In this document: piece by piece, positions 1 through 6,501 of the stretch | Position numbering within the stretch: the stretch's first letter is position 1 | How the letters are laid out: each line of letters starts with the position of its first letter | Assembly (NCBI GenBank): GCA_031269165.1 | Contig: JAISZQ010000276.1 | Span: forward strand, 1 to 8,726 | DNA: 8,726 nt | Direction: 5' to 3' | Source of the DNA: Spirochaetaceae bacterium | Lineage (GTDB): Bacteria; Spirochaetota; Spirochaetia; Treponematales; Breznakiellaceae | The notes under the pieces: generated by a model | Told to the model about the DNA's origin: nothing | Database searches by the model: none | What the model saw: the letters and a program-made list of their open reading frames with translations, nothing else | Program-made: the position numbers and the translations under genes

Positions 1-111
1 CCGCTCTAAGCCTGAGCGGGGTCCCGCTCTAAGCCTGAGCGGGGTCCCGCTCTAAGCCTGAGCGGGGTCCCGCTCTAAGCCTGAGCGGGGTCCCGCTCTA
101 AGCCTGAGCGG
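1..111. repeat. 23-bp tandem array of short palindromes, five copies
   Basis: Five units begin at 1, 24, 47, 70 and 93. The first four are identical, and the fifth runs into unique sequence after 111. Each unit holds the dyad CCGCTC-taagcct-GAGCGG. Across the junction of neighbouring units GAGCGGG-gt-CCCGCTC is also complementary, so every arm can pair with its own partner or with the next unit. The array may continue upstream of the window. Only the last copy is followed, a few bases on, by a T-rich stretch, so it could act as a weak terminator for an upstream gene; that is inference. There is no spacer sequence, so it is not a CRISPR. Confidence 0.9.
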
Positions 112-157
112 TTCCCTCAATTTTTATGCGTTTATCCTGTTTTTTCGAACTTTTTTG

Positions 158-186
158 TTGACAAGCCGAAGTTACCGTGCTATAAT
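158..186 (+). promoter_or_regulatory. Consensus sigma-70 promoter of the sugar operon
   Basis: A perfect -35 box TTGACA (158-163) and a perfect -10 box TATAAT (181-186) are separated by 17 bp. Transcription would start near 192-194, about 127 nt before the ATG of the binding-protein gene. A T-rich tract lies immediately upstream (roughly 122-157) and could serve as an UP-like element. Such a strong core promoter in front of a LacI-controlled sugar operon suggests that control is by repression. Confidence 0.88.
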
Positions 187-191
187 CAATG

Positions 192-206
192 CGTGTTGAT
201 AATACG
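192..206 (+). promoter_or_regulatory. Candidate LacI-family operator at the transcription start
   Basis: The 15-bp sequence CGTgTTgatAAtACG is an imperfect dyad covering the predicted start site of the promoter at 158-186. The word GTTGATAAT inside it is repeated at 208-216, giving a 13-bp direct repeat. Its position is ideal for repression by the regulator encoded at 6502-7560. The centre is not the CG pair usual in LacI-family operators, so this is only the best candidate and has not been shown to bind. Confidence 0.35.
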
Positions 207-320
207 AGTTGATAATGGTGACGATTTCAGCAATGGGCGGCAAAAAGGTCCGCCCGCCGTCGGGGTGAATAGGGACAGCGTCTCAACCGGTGCCCTCAAT
301 ATAAAGATAAGGAGAAGAAC
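207..320 (+). promoter_or_regulatory. 5' leader with hairpin and Shine-Dalgarno site
   Basis: This untranslated leader lies between the predicted transcription start and the binding-protein gene. It contains a GGGCGG...CCGCCC hairpin (235-240 with 250-255, 9-nt loop) without a following T-run, so it is not a terminator. A strong ribosome-binding site AAGGAGA sits at 309-315, five bases before the ATG at 321. No known riboswitch is recognised, and no other gene is seen in 1-320. Confidence 0.5.
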
Positions 321-1538
321 ATGAAGACAAAGCGTTATTTCGTAGCGGGTGTTGTTGTGCTCGCGTTGGCGTTTGCCACGACGGTGGGGTCGTGCGCAAA
401 AAAGGAGGCGAAACAGGCGGGTGGGGCCGCAAAGGTCGAGCTTGTCGTCTGGGAGTCCACCAACGGGCCTGATGAGTTTATCCGGCAGGCGGGGCAAGCC
501 TACACCGAACAGCATCCCAACGTAACGGTTAAGTTCGTCAACGTGGAGTTGGGGGACGCGGTGAACCAGATCGCTCTGGACGGGCCCGCCGAGGTGGGAC
601 CCGACCTCTTCGCGGCGCCCCATGACCGGCTGGGCGAGCTTGTCGCCAACGGACATATTCTGCCCACGGCAAATCCCGGCTCGCTGAAAGACAAGCTGCT
701 GGGGGCCTGCCTTACTGCGTCCACCTACAACGGCGTCCAGTACGGCTACCCCGTGTCGGCGGAAACCTACGCGCTGTTCTACAACAAGGCCCTCATCGGC
801 GAGAGCGAGGTGCCCAAGACATGGGACGATATGCTCGCCTACATGAAGAACTTCAACGTTCCCGGCAAGTATCCTTTTATCATGAATGTGGGCGACGCCT
901 ATTACTCCATCCTCTTTACCACGATGGGCAGCAACCGGCTCTTTGGGCCGGGCGGTACGGATACCCAAAACACCAACCTGAACTCCGAAGCCGCCGTTGC
1001 CGGCATGAAGTTCTTTCAGGATATGCGCAAGATACTGAACATTCCGGCAGCGGACATTACCACCTCCGTGGCCGACGGCGCGTTCCAGGCGGGAAACGCG
1101 GCGATGTACGTTTCAGGCCCCTGGAACGTGATGAAGTTTATCAACGCGGGCCTGGACATCGGCGTCGCGCCCCTGCCCAGCCTGCCCGGGGAAAGCGTCC
1201 CCGCGGCTTCGTTCTCCGGCACAAGGATGATGTTCGTCTCGGCTTATTCCGACCATACCGATGAGGCCAATGACTTCGGCGCTTTTCTGGTAACGCCCGA
1301 AATGCAGCAATTGCGGGCGAATATCACCAACACGCTGCCGTCGATTGACACGCCCACGGACAACCCCTATGCGGCGGGCTTCGTGGAACAGCTAAAGTAC
1401 GCGTTCCCCATGCCGTCGATTCCGCCTATGGCGAAGTTCTGGGACGCCATGAACGCGGCAAGCGCGAACATCTGGAACGGTGCGGACGTCAAAGCCGAAC
1501 TTGACGCCTGCAATGCGGTTATCCTGAGTACGAACTAA
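321..1538 (+). CDS. Sugar ABC transporter solute-binding lipoprotein, MalE/GanS-like
   Basis: This 405-residue protein captures an oligosaccharide outside the membrane and delivers it to the permease pair encoded downstream. A basic N-terminus (KTKR), a hydrophobic core (about 7-22) and the lipobox V22-G23-S24-C25 mark it as a lipoprotein anchored at Cys25, followed by a short Lys/Gly/Ala linker. The mature part follows the MalE family (extracellular solute-binding family 1): GPDLFAAPHDRLGELVANG at about 93-111, YPVSAETYALFYNKAL at 143-158, and AFQAGNAAMYVSGPW at about 254-268. Its length is normal for the family. The start is supported by AAGGAGA five bases upstream. It is the first gene after a consensus promoter, and about 660 bp of repeat DNA separates it from the permeases. 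Family assignment is firm. The sugar specificity (beta-galactosides) is inferred from the GH42 gene in the same operon. Confidence 0.93.
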   Translation: MKTKRYFVAGVVVLALAFATTVGSCAKKEAKQAGGAAKVELVVWESTNGPDEFIRQAGQAYTEQHPNVTVKFVNVELGDAVNQIALDGPAEVGPDLFAAPHDRLGELVANGHILPTANPGSLKDKLLGACLTASTYNGVQYGYPVSAETYALFYNKALIGESEVPKTWDDMLAYMKNFNVPGKYPFIMNVGDAYYSILFTTMGSNRLFGPGGTDTQNTNLNSEAAVAGMKFFQDMRKILNIPAADITTSVADGAFQAGNAAMYVSGPWNVMKFINAGLDIGVAPLPSLPGESVPAASFSGTRMMFVSAYSDHTDEANDFGAFLVTPEMQQLRANITNTLPSIDTPTDNPYAAGFVEQLKYAFPMPSIPPMAKFWDAMNAASANIWNGADVKAELDACNAVILSTN

Positions 1539-1555
1539 AAACAGGAAGGGGAATG

Positions 1556-1621
1556 ACCACGAACCACCAGGGGTCAAAGGCCCGCAACCACACGAACCGG
1601 CTCGTTCGGCGGTTCGTGGTT
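1556..1621 (+). other. Hairpin with two alternative left arms after the binding-protein gene
   Basis: The right arm around 1610-1621 (CGGTTCGTGGTT) can pair with 1586-1599 (12 bp with a 2-nt bulge) or, as a perfect 10-bp stem, 1556-1565 (ACCACGAACC) can pair with 1611-1620. The two structures exclude each other. It starts 17 nt after the stop codon of the binding-protein gene. It lacks a T-tract, so it looks more like an mRNA-stabilising or processing structure than an intrinsic terminator. Function is inferred. Confidence 0.5.
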
Positions 1622-1776
1622 AAGAAGTTATGCAAGAGGCAAGCGTATGGCGGGGAGGCGGCAACAGAGGTGCCGTTAGCGGCGAGGCAAGCAAGACATA
1701 AGGATATTTCCACCCTGGATTGCTTCGTCGCTTCGCTCCTCGCAATGACGGGCGGCCCGCTTTAACGAGGCCCGCT

Positions 1777-2122
1777 CGCAATGACGGGCGGCATCGTCAT
1801 TGCGAACCCGCGGCAATTTGCCGTTGGTGAAGCAATCCAGACGAGGGTCGTTCCCCCTGGATTGCTTCGCCCGCTCGAAAAGCGGCCCGCTTGCAATGAC
1901 GGGCGGCTTGCCCGCTTTAACGAGGCCCGCTCGCAATGACGGGCGGCTTGCCCGCCCGAACGAGGCTTGCCCACAATGACGGGCGGCTGACGGGCGGGGT
2001 GACGGGCGCAATGGCGGGCGGCATCGTCATTGCGAACCCGCGGCAATTTGCCGTTGGTGAAGCAATCCAGACGAGGGACGTTCCCCCCGGATTGCTTCGC
2101 CCGCTCGAAAAGCGGCCCGCTT
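1777..2122 (+). repeat. 116-bp direct repeat, two copies 230 bp apart
   Basis: Copy one is 1777-1892 and copy two is 2007-2122. By eye they differ at only three positions (1784/2014, 1848/2078, 1858/2088). Each copy carries an inverted motif, a forward motif and the small hairpin CCGCT-cgaaa-AGCGG. The near identity points to a recent duplication inside the repeat cluster and makes the segment prone to deletion by recombination. Confidence 0.88.
1907..1986 (+). repeat. Two tandem 40-bp units ending in CAATGACGGGCGG
   Basis: The units at 1907-1946 and 1947-1986 share CTTGCCCGC, then AACGAGGC, then CAATGACGGGCGG. A partial unit of the same kind lies at about 1756-1791. They are decayed or expanded versions of the forward motif of the surrounding cluster and lie between the two copies of the 116-bp direct repeat. 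Confidence 0.75.
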
Positions 2123-2196
2123 TAACGAGGCTTGCCCGCAATGACAGGTGAGCAGGGCCGTTCGTGGGGTTCAATTGCTAATTTATGGAGAAAAAG

Positions 2197-3513
2197 ATGA
2201 ACGGTAATACACATAACCGATCCAAAGTGCTGATCGCGTCTCTCGCGTTTATGGGGCTGGGGCATATCATCTATTTGAAACAGTACCTGAAAGGCGCGTT
2301 GTTCGCGCTTATCGAAATAGTGATGATTATTTTTTCGCCGCGGGTGGTTACGGCGCTGTACCATCTGGTGACGCTGGGCGACCCCCGGCCCGACCTTCCC
2401 ATACGGCAACGGGATAACTCGGTCTTTATGCTTATCGACGGGGTGATGATGCTCGCCGTGCTGGGGATATACCTGGCCGTGTACCTTATCACGGTGCGGA
2501 GCGCGTTGCGGGAATGGGACGGGTACACCGTCTCAGGCAGAATGCCCCGGCGCGGCAATCCGTTTGACGCGCTTATCAACAAGGCGTTCCCCATACTCGG
2601 CCTGAGCCCGGCGGTGCTGCTGGTCGTGTTCTTCGTCATCGTGCCGCTGGTGTTTTCGGCACTGGTGGCCTTTACCAACTATTCCACGCCGGACCACATC
2701 CCGCCCAACAACACGATTGACTGGGTGGGGCTGCAAAACTTTTCCGCCATGTTCGGCGGCGAAAAAATCTGGACCGGGGCGTTGGGACGGGTCGCCCTGT
2801 GGACGCTCGTGTGGGGCGCGCTGGCCACGGCCACCTGCTACTTCGGCGGCACAATATTGGCGGTCGTTCTCCACGAAAGCAAACTGAAACTCATCCCCGC
2901 TTTCAGGACGATCTTCATTCTGCCCTACGCGGTGCCGGGCGTGGTCTCCATGCTGGTCTGGCAGAACCTCCTCAACGGTTCCTTCGGCACGATCAACCGG
3001 ACGCTCACCGCCCTGGGACTTCTGCAAGCGGGGGCCGTCATCCCCTGGCTTTCAAGCCAGTGGCTGGCAAAGTTTACCTGCGTCCTCGTCAATTTCTGGG
3101 CGGGGGTTCCCTATTTTATGCTGCTCGTAACCGGCACCCTGACGGCAATCCCACGGGATATGTACGAGGCGTCGAGCATAGACGGGGCGAACAAATGGCA
3201 GACCTTCACCAAAATAACGCTGCCCCTCGTGCTTTACCAGACCATGCCGCTTATCATCATGTCGTTTACCTTTAACATCAACAACTTCGGCGCGATTTTC
3301 TTTCTCACCGGGGGCGGTCCCATCGTCGCCGACAGCACCGCAACCAGCGCCGCCGGTACGGACATTCTCGTTACGTGGATATACAAACTTACCGTTACCC
3401 TGATGGATTACAAATATGCGTCGGTGCTGGCGGTCATGATATTCGTCGTACTCGCGCCTTTTGCCGTCTTTAACTTCAGGCGCACAAAATCCTTTAAGGA
3501 AGGGAGGCTCTAA
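2197..3513 (+). CDS. Sugar ABC transporter permease, MalF/GanP-like
   Basis: This 438-residue membrane protein is one of two transmembrane subunits of the importer. The start at 2197 is preferred because GGAG (2187-2190) lies six bases upstream. An in-frame ATG at 2185, adding four residues, has no visible ribosome-binding site. Numbered from 2197, an N-terminal pair of hydrophobic segments (about 9-46, with GLGHIIYLKQYLKGALF) and a third (about 76-100) precede the permease core, as in longer MalF/GanP proteins. The core helices lie near 132-160, 199-224, 239-260, 291-314, 346-366 and 408-426. The cytoplasmic EAA loop that contacts the ATPase is clear at about 324-343 (EASSIDGANKWQTFTKITLP). 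The stop codon overlaps the next ATG by one base (TAATG), indicating translational coupling to its partner. Confidence 0.93.
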   Translation: MNGNTHNRSKVLIASLAFMGLGHIIYLKQYLKGALFALIEIVMIIFSPRVVTALYHLVTLGDPRPDLPIRQRDNSVFMLIDGVMMLAVLGIYLAVYLITVRSALREWDGYTVSGRMPRRGNPFDALINKAFPILGLSPAVLLVVFFVIVPLVFSALVAFTNYSTPDHIPPNNTIDWVGLQNFSAMFGGEKIWTGALGRVALWTLVWGALATATCYFGGTILAVVLHESKLKLIPAFRTIFILPYAVPGVVSMLVWQNLLNGSFGTINRTLTALGLLQAGAVIPWLSSQWLAKFTCVLVNFWAGVPYFMLLVTGTLTAIPRDMYEASSIDGANKWQTFTKITLPLVLYQTMPLIIMSFTFNINNFGAIFFLTGGGPIVADSTATSAAGTDILVTWIYKLTVTLMDYKYASVLAVMIFVVLAPFAVFNFRRTKSFKEGRL

Positions 3514-4361
3514 TGAACCAATCAATGAACAAAGCAATCAACGTTATCAATAACACAATACTCCTCGTGTTTCTGCTTGTCGCGGCGTTTTTTGTGCTTT
3601 ACCCGCTGGTGTATGTGGTAAGCGGCGCGGTTTCTCCGGGCAATTCCATTTCCGATATGGCGATTGTCCCCTTCTCGAGGGGCATTACCTTTGAACATTT
3701 TAAGCATTTGTTCACCGAGACAAACTACGGCCTCTGGTTCCGCAACACCCTGCTCATCGCCGTTGCCACGTCTTTCTTCACGGTGCTGACCGCTTCCCTG
3801 GGAGCCTACGTGTTTTCGCGCTTTTACTTCGCCTTCAAAAAAAGCATGATGATGAGCCTTTTGATACTCCAAATATTCCCCTCGTTTGTGGGCATGATAG
3901 CGATCTACGTGATCCTCTACCGCATCGGCGGGCTTGACCGGCTCTGGGGGCTGGTGCTGGTCTACCTTGCGGGCAACGTTCCCTACAACACCTGGCTCGT
4001 CAAAAGTTACATCGACACGGTGCCGGTTTCCCTTGACGAAGCCGCCCGCATAGACGGCGCGAGCAACCTGCGTATCTTCTTTACGATTATTCTGCCCGTG
4101 ATAAAGCCGATTCTGATATTCCTTGCCATCTCCAGCTTCACCTCCCCGTGGATGGACTTTATCTTTCCCAAGATGGTGCTGCGTTCCAGCGAGAACCAGA
4201 CCCTGGCGTTAGGGCTTTTCAGTTTTGTTACCGACCGGAAGAACGAGTTTACCAACTTTGCCGCGGGCGCGGTGATTGTGTCGATACCGTTTGTCATCTT
4301 TTTTATGACAACCCAGAAGATGCTCGTGACCGCCCTCGGCACGGCGGCGGTAAAAGAATAA
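3513..4361 (+). CDS. Sugar ABC transporter permease, MalG/GanQ-like
   Basis: This 282-residue protein is the second transmembrane subunit of the importer and the partner of the upstream MalF-like protein. The length is typical for MalG-type permeases. Hydrophobic helices are seen near 16-36, 79-103, 115-137, 143-162, 194-212 and 252-270. The EAA loop for ATPase contact is well conserved at 176-195 (EAARIDGASNLRIFFTIILP). The start is supported by GGGAGG at 3502-3507, five bases before the ATG. It overlaps the preceding stop codon by one base, and the GH42 gene starts nine bases after its own stop. No ATP-binding subunit follows, so the pair must use an ATPase encoded elsewhere, as MsmX-dependent importers do. 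Confidence 0.93.
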   Translation: MNQSMNKAINVINNTILLVFLLVAAFFVLYPLVYVVSGAVSPGNSISDMAIVPFSRGITFEHFKHLFTETNYGLWFRNTLLIAVATSFFTVLTASLGAYVFSRFYFAFKKSMMMSLLILQIFPSFVGMIAIYVILYRIGGLDRLWGLVLVYLAGNVPYNTWLVKSYIDTVPVSLDEAARIDGASNLRIFFTIILPVIKPILIFLAISSFTSPWMDFIFPKMVLRSSENQTLALGLFSFVTDRKNEFTNFAAGAVIVSIPFVIFFMTTQKMLVTALGTAAVKE

Positions 4362-4370
4362 TAAGGAATA

Positions 4371-6491
4371 ATGATGGACATCTTTGACGCGGGACTGCTC
4401 CACGGAGCCGATTACAACTATGAACAGTGGCTCGACCAGCCCGCTATTCTCGACCTCGATCTTGCCTCCATGAACGAGGCGGGGATCAACGTCCTTTCAG
4501 TGGGCATATTTTCTTGGTCCCATCTGGAAAGCGCCGAGGGGGTCTATCACTTTGACTGGCTCGACGAGTGCTTTGAGCGTCTGTACCGGAACGGGCAACG
4601 GATCATCCTTGCCACACCCAGCGGCTCAAAACCGGCGTGGCTCTCGGAACAATACCCCGAAGTCTGCCGGGTGGATGCCGACGGCCGGCGGCAGCGCCAC
4701 GGCGGGCGGCACAACCATTGCAGGACTTCCGCCAAATACCGCGAGGCCTGCGTGCGGATCAACACGAAACTGGCGGAACGCTACGGAACGCACCCGGCAC
4801 TGATCCTCTGGCACGTGTCCAACGAATACAACGGTGATCCCTGCTACTGCCCCCAATGCCTGGCCGCGTTTCGGGACTGGCTTAAAAAACGCTACACAAG
4901 CCTTGACGCGCTGAACGCCGCCTGGTACACCTCCTTTTGGAGCCACCGCTTTACCGCATGGGAGCAGATCTTCCCCGATGACGCTTCGATCCACGGCTTG
5001 ATGCTGGACTGGCAGCGTTTTACGAGCGACCAAACCATCGACTTTTTTCTGGCCGAAAGCGCCCCCCTACGCCGCGTTACCCCGGACATTCCCCTTACCA
5101 CGAACTTCCAGATGCCCGACATCGGGCTTGATTACCACACGTTCGCCCGGTACGTCGATGTTGTCAGTTGGGATAACTACCCCGTATGGCACCGTTACGA
5201 GGACGACACGGCTGTCGCGGTCAAGGCGGCTTTTTTTCACGACCTCCAGCGTTCCTACAAGAACCGCCCCTTCCTGATGATGGAGTCGTCGCCGAGCGCA
5301 ACCAATTGGCAGGGGGTGAGCAAGAAAAAGAAGCCGGGTATGCACCTGCTCTCCTCGATTCAGGCCGTCGCCCACGGTTCCGGTTCCGTGCAGTATTTCC
5401 AGTGGCGGCAGAGCCGGGGCGGCGTGGAAAAATTCCACGACGCGGTCATCACCCACATCGGCGACAACAAGACCCGCATCTTCCGCGACGTCGCGGAGTT
5501 GGGCGCGGTGTTGCAAAAACTGGGCGGGATTGCCGCAGCGGGCAACGAAGCCGCTTCGGACGGCGAAGCGCGGGCCGCGGTGGTCTACGATTTCCAGAAC
5601 GGCTGGGCGCTTGACAACGCGCAGCTTCCCCGGAGCGTCGAGAAAAATTACCAGGAGGAATGCATCGCCCACTACGGCGCGTTCTGGCGGGCCAATATTC
5701 CCTGCGACGTGATCAGCCCCGAATACGCCGATTTCGGGCGTTTCAGGCTCATCGTCTTTCCCCTGCTCTACATGATGGCCGAAGAAACGGCGGAGAATAT
5801 CCGGCGTTATGTGCGGGAGGGGGGCGCGGTCGTTGCCACGTACCTCACCGGGATCGTCAACGAGAGCGACCTCTGTTATCTGGGGGGAACTCCCGGCGGC
5901 CTTACCGACGTGTTTGGCCTCGCCGTGGAAGACACCGACAGCATTGCCGGCTATGAAAACCAGGAATTCACTTTTGGCGGACAAACATGGCGGGCAAGTC
6001 ATTACGCGGACCGCGTCCGGTTGCGGGGGGCGGATACTCCCGGTGTCTTCGCGGGGCCGGAAACGGACGCTCTGACAGGGCTGCCCGCAGTAACCGCCCA
6101 CCGCTACGGCGAAGGGGCCGCCTATTACATCTGCGCCCGCACTGGGGGGACGACCGGGGGAACATTCGATGGAACGTCCGGGGGAACATTCGGGGGAACA
6201 TTCGGGGGAACGTCCGGGGGAACGTTCGATGGAACGTTCAATGAAACATTTCTGGATCACTTTTACCGGGGGCTTTGCGAAAAACACGGCCTTTCCCCCT
6301 GCGTTCCCGGGGACATACCGCCGGGCGTTTCCGTCCAAAAGTGCGGCGATGCGCTGTTCGTGATGAACTTCAACTCCGCCGAAGCCCCTGTTCCGCTGGA
6401 CGAAAGCGTTTACCGCGACCTATTGAGCGGGAAGCCCGTCTGTGGTACACTCGTACTGTCGCCCTACGGTGCGGCTATCCTGAAAAAATAA
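4371..6491 (+). CDS. GH42 beta-galactosidase, GanA-like, with repeat insertion
   Basis: This 706-residue cytoplasmic enzyme (no signal peptide) should release terminal beta-galactosyl units from imported oligosaccharides. The N-terminal TIM barrel (about 8-385) has the GH42 signature GIFSWSHLESAEGVYHFDWLD (45-65), the acid/base Glu152 in WHVSNEY, and the nucleophile Glu305 in MMESSPSATNWQ. Four cysteines, C117 and the cluster C158-x-C160-x2-C163, match the zinc site of Thermus-type GH42 enzymes. A GATase-like trimerisation domain follows (about 400-590), then a small C-terminal beta domain (about 640-706). The odd part is residues 592-627, nine Gly-Gly-Thr-Phe-like tetrads set between the strand AAYYICAR and the helix FLDHFYRGL, where relatives have a short loop. 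AAGGA at 4363-4367 serves ATG 4371 or, with better spacing, ATG 4374. The substrate is inferred from family and operon; arabinosidase activity also occurs in GH42. Confidence 0.94.
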   Translation: MMDIFDAGLLHGADYNYEQWLDQPAILDLDLASMNEAGINVLSVGIFSWSHLESAEGVYHFDWLDECFERLYRNGQRIILATPSGSKPAWLSEQYPEVCRVDADGRRQRHGGRHNHCRTSAKYREACVRINTKLAERYGTHPALILWHVSNEYNGDPCYCPQCLAAFRDWLKKRYTSLDALNAAWYTSFWSHRFTAWEQIFPDDASIHGLMLDWQRFTSDQTIDFFLAESAPLRRVTPDIPLTTNFQMPDIGLDYHTFARYVDVVSWDNYPVWHRYEDDTAVAVKAAFFHDLQRSYKNRPFLMMESSPSATNWQGVSKKKKPGMHLLSSIQAVAHGSGSVQYFQWRQSRGGVEKFHDAVITHIGDNKTRIFRDVAELGAVLQKLGGIAAAGNEAASDGEARAAVVYDFQNGWALDNAQLPRSVEKNYQEECIAHYGAFWRANIPCDVISPEYADFGRFRLIVFPLLYMMAEETAENIRRYVREGGAVVATYLTGIVNESDLCYLGGTPGGLTDVFGLAVEDTDSIAGYENQEFTFGGQTWRASHYADRVRLRGADTPGVFAGPETDALTGLPAVTAHRYGEGAAYYICARTGGTTGGTFDGTSGGTFGGTFGGTSGGTFDGTFNETFLDHFYRGLCEKHGLSPCVPGDIPPGVSVQKCGDALFVMNFNSAEAPVPLDESVYRDLLSGKPVCGTLVLSPYGAAILKK
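6144..6251 (+). repeat. In-frame 12-nt coding minisatellite in the GH42 gene
   Basis: Nine consecutive 12-nt units with the pattern GGGGGAACATTC (variants GGGGGAACGTCC, GATGGAACGTTC and the last AATGAAACATTT) encode the tetrads GGTT, GGTF, DGTS, GGTF, GGTF, GGTS, GGTF, DGTF and NETF. Because the unit is a multiple of three, gain or loss of copies would change loop length without a frameshift. The degenerate final unit borders the conserved FLDHFY helix and may be the ancestral sequence. Confidence 0.92.
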
Positions 6492-6501
6492 AGCGAGACT
6501 G

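Larger units (their letters stand above)
1713..2145. repeat. Palindromic dispersed-type repeat cluster in the binding protein-permease gap
   Basis: The roughly 660-bp stretch between the binding-protein and first permease genes has no convincing coding sequence. It is built from forward and inverted copies of one motif: forward GGATTGCTTC...GCAATGACG (about 1717-1750, 1859-1901, 2089-2145) and inverted CGTCATTGC...GAAGCAATCC (1795-1838, 2025-2068). Adjacent inverted and forward copies fold into long hairpins. In 1795-1901 there is a 12-bp inner stem (1829-1840 with 1857-1868) and a 9-bp outer stem (1795-1803 with 1893-1901). The copy at 2025-2145 is equivalent. The small palindrome CGGCAAtTTGCCG occurs at 1811-1823 and 2041-2053. 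I recall similar CATTGCGA-type repeats being scattered through several bacterial genomes, but the family was not checked here. Confidence 0.85.

Noticed and set aside
1..111. Possible CRISPR array.
   Set aside because: The units are contiguous 23-bp copies with no variable spacers.
186..968. A 260-codon open frame on the minus strand opposite the promoter and binding-protein gene.
   Set aside because: Crosses the promoter, leader and the 5' part of a well-supported gene; the protein has no family features.
1586..1621. Intrinsic terminator after the binding-protein gene.
   Set aside because: The stem is good but it is followed by TTAAGAAG-type sequence and not a T-run, so termination is not supported.
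1676..2174. Several overlapping open frames (about 70-110 codons) on both strands in the repeat cluster.
   Set aside because: They translate the same palindromic repeats, giving Arg/Pro/His-rich repetitive peptides without start signals. The lack of stops reflects GC-rich repeats, not coding.
4371..4387. Start of the GH42 gene at the second ATG (4374) instead of 4371.
   Set aside because: The spacing from AAGGA favours 4374 slightly, but the two differ by one Met only and cannot be separated from sequence; 4371 kept as the outer limit.
5067..6338. A 423-codon open frame on the minus strand antisense to the GH42 gene, with Arg-Ser-Pro repeats.
   Set aside because: It is a reading-frame shadow of a GC-rich gene. 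The plus-strand frame has all GH42 catalytic and zinc residues, and the Arg/Ser/Pro repeats are just the reverse reading of the 12-nt minisatellite.
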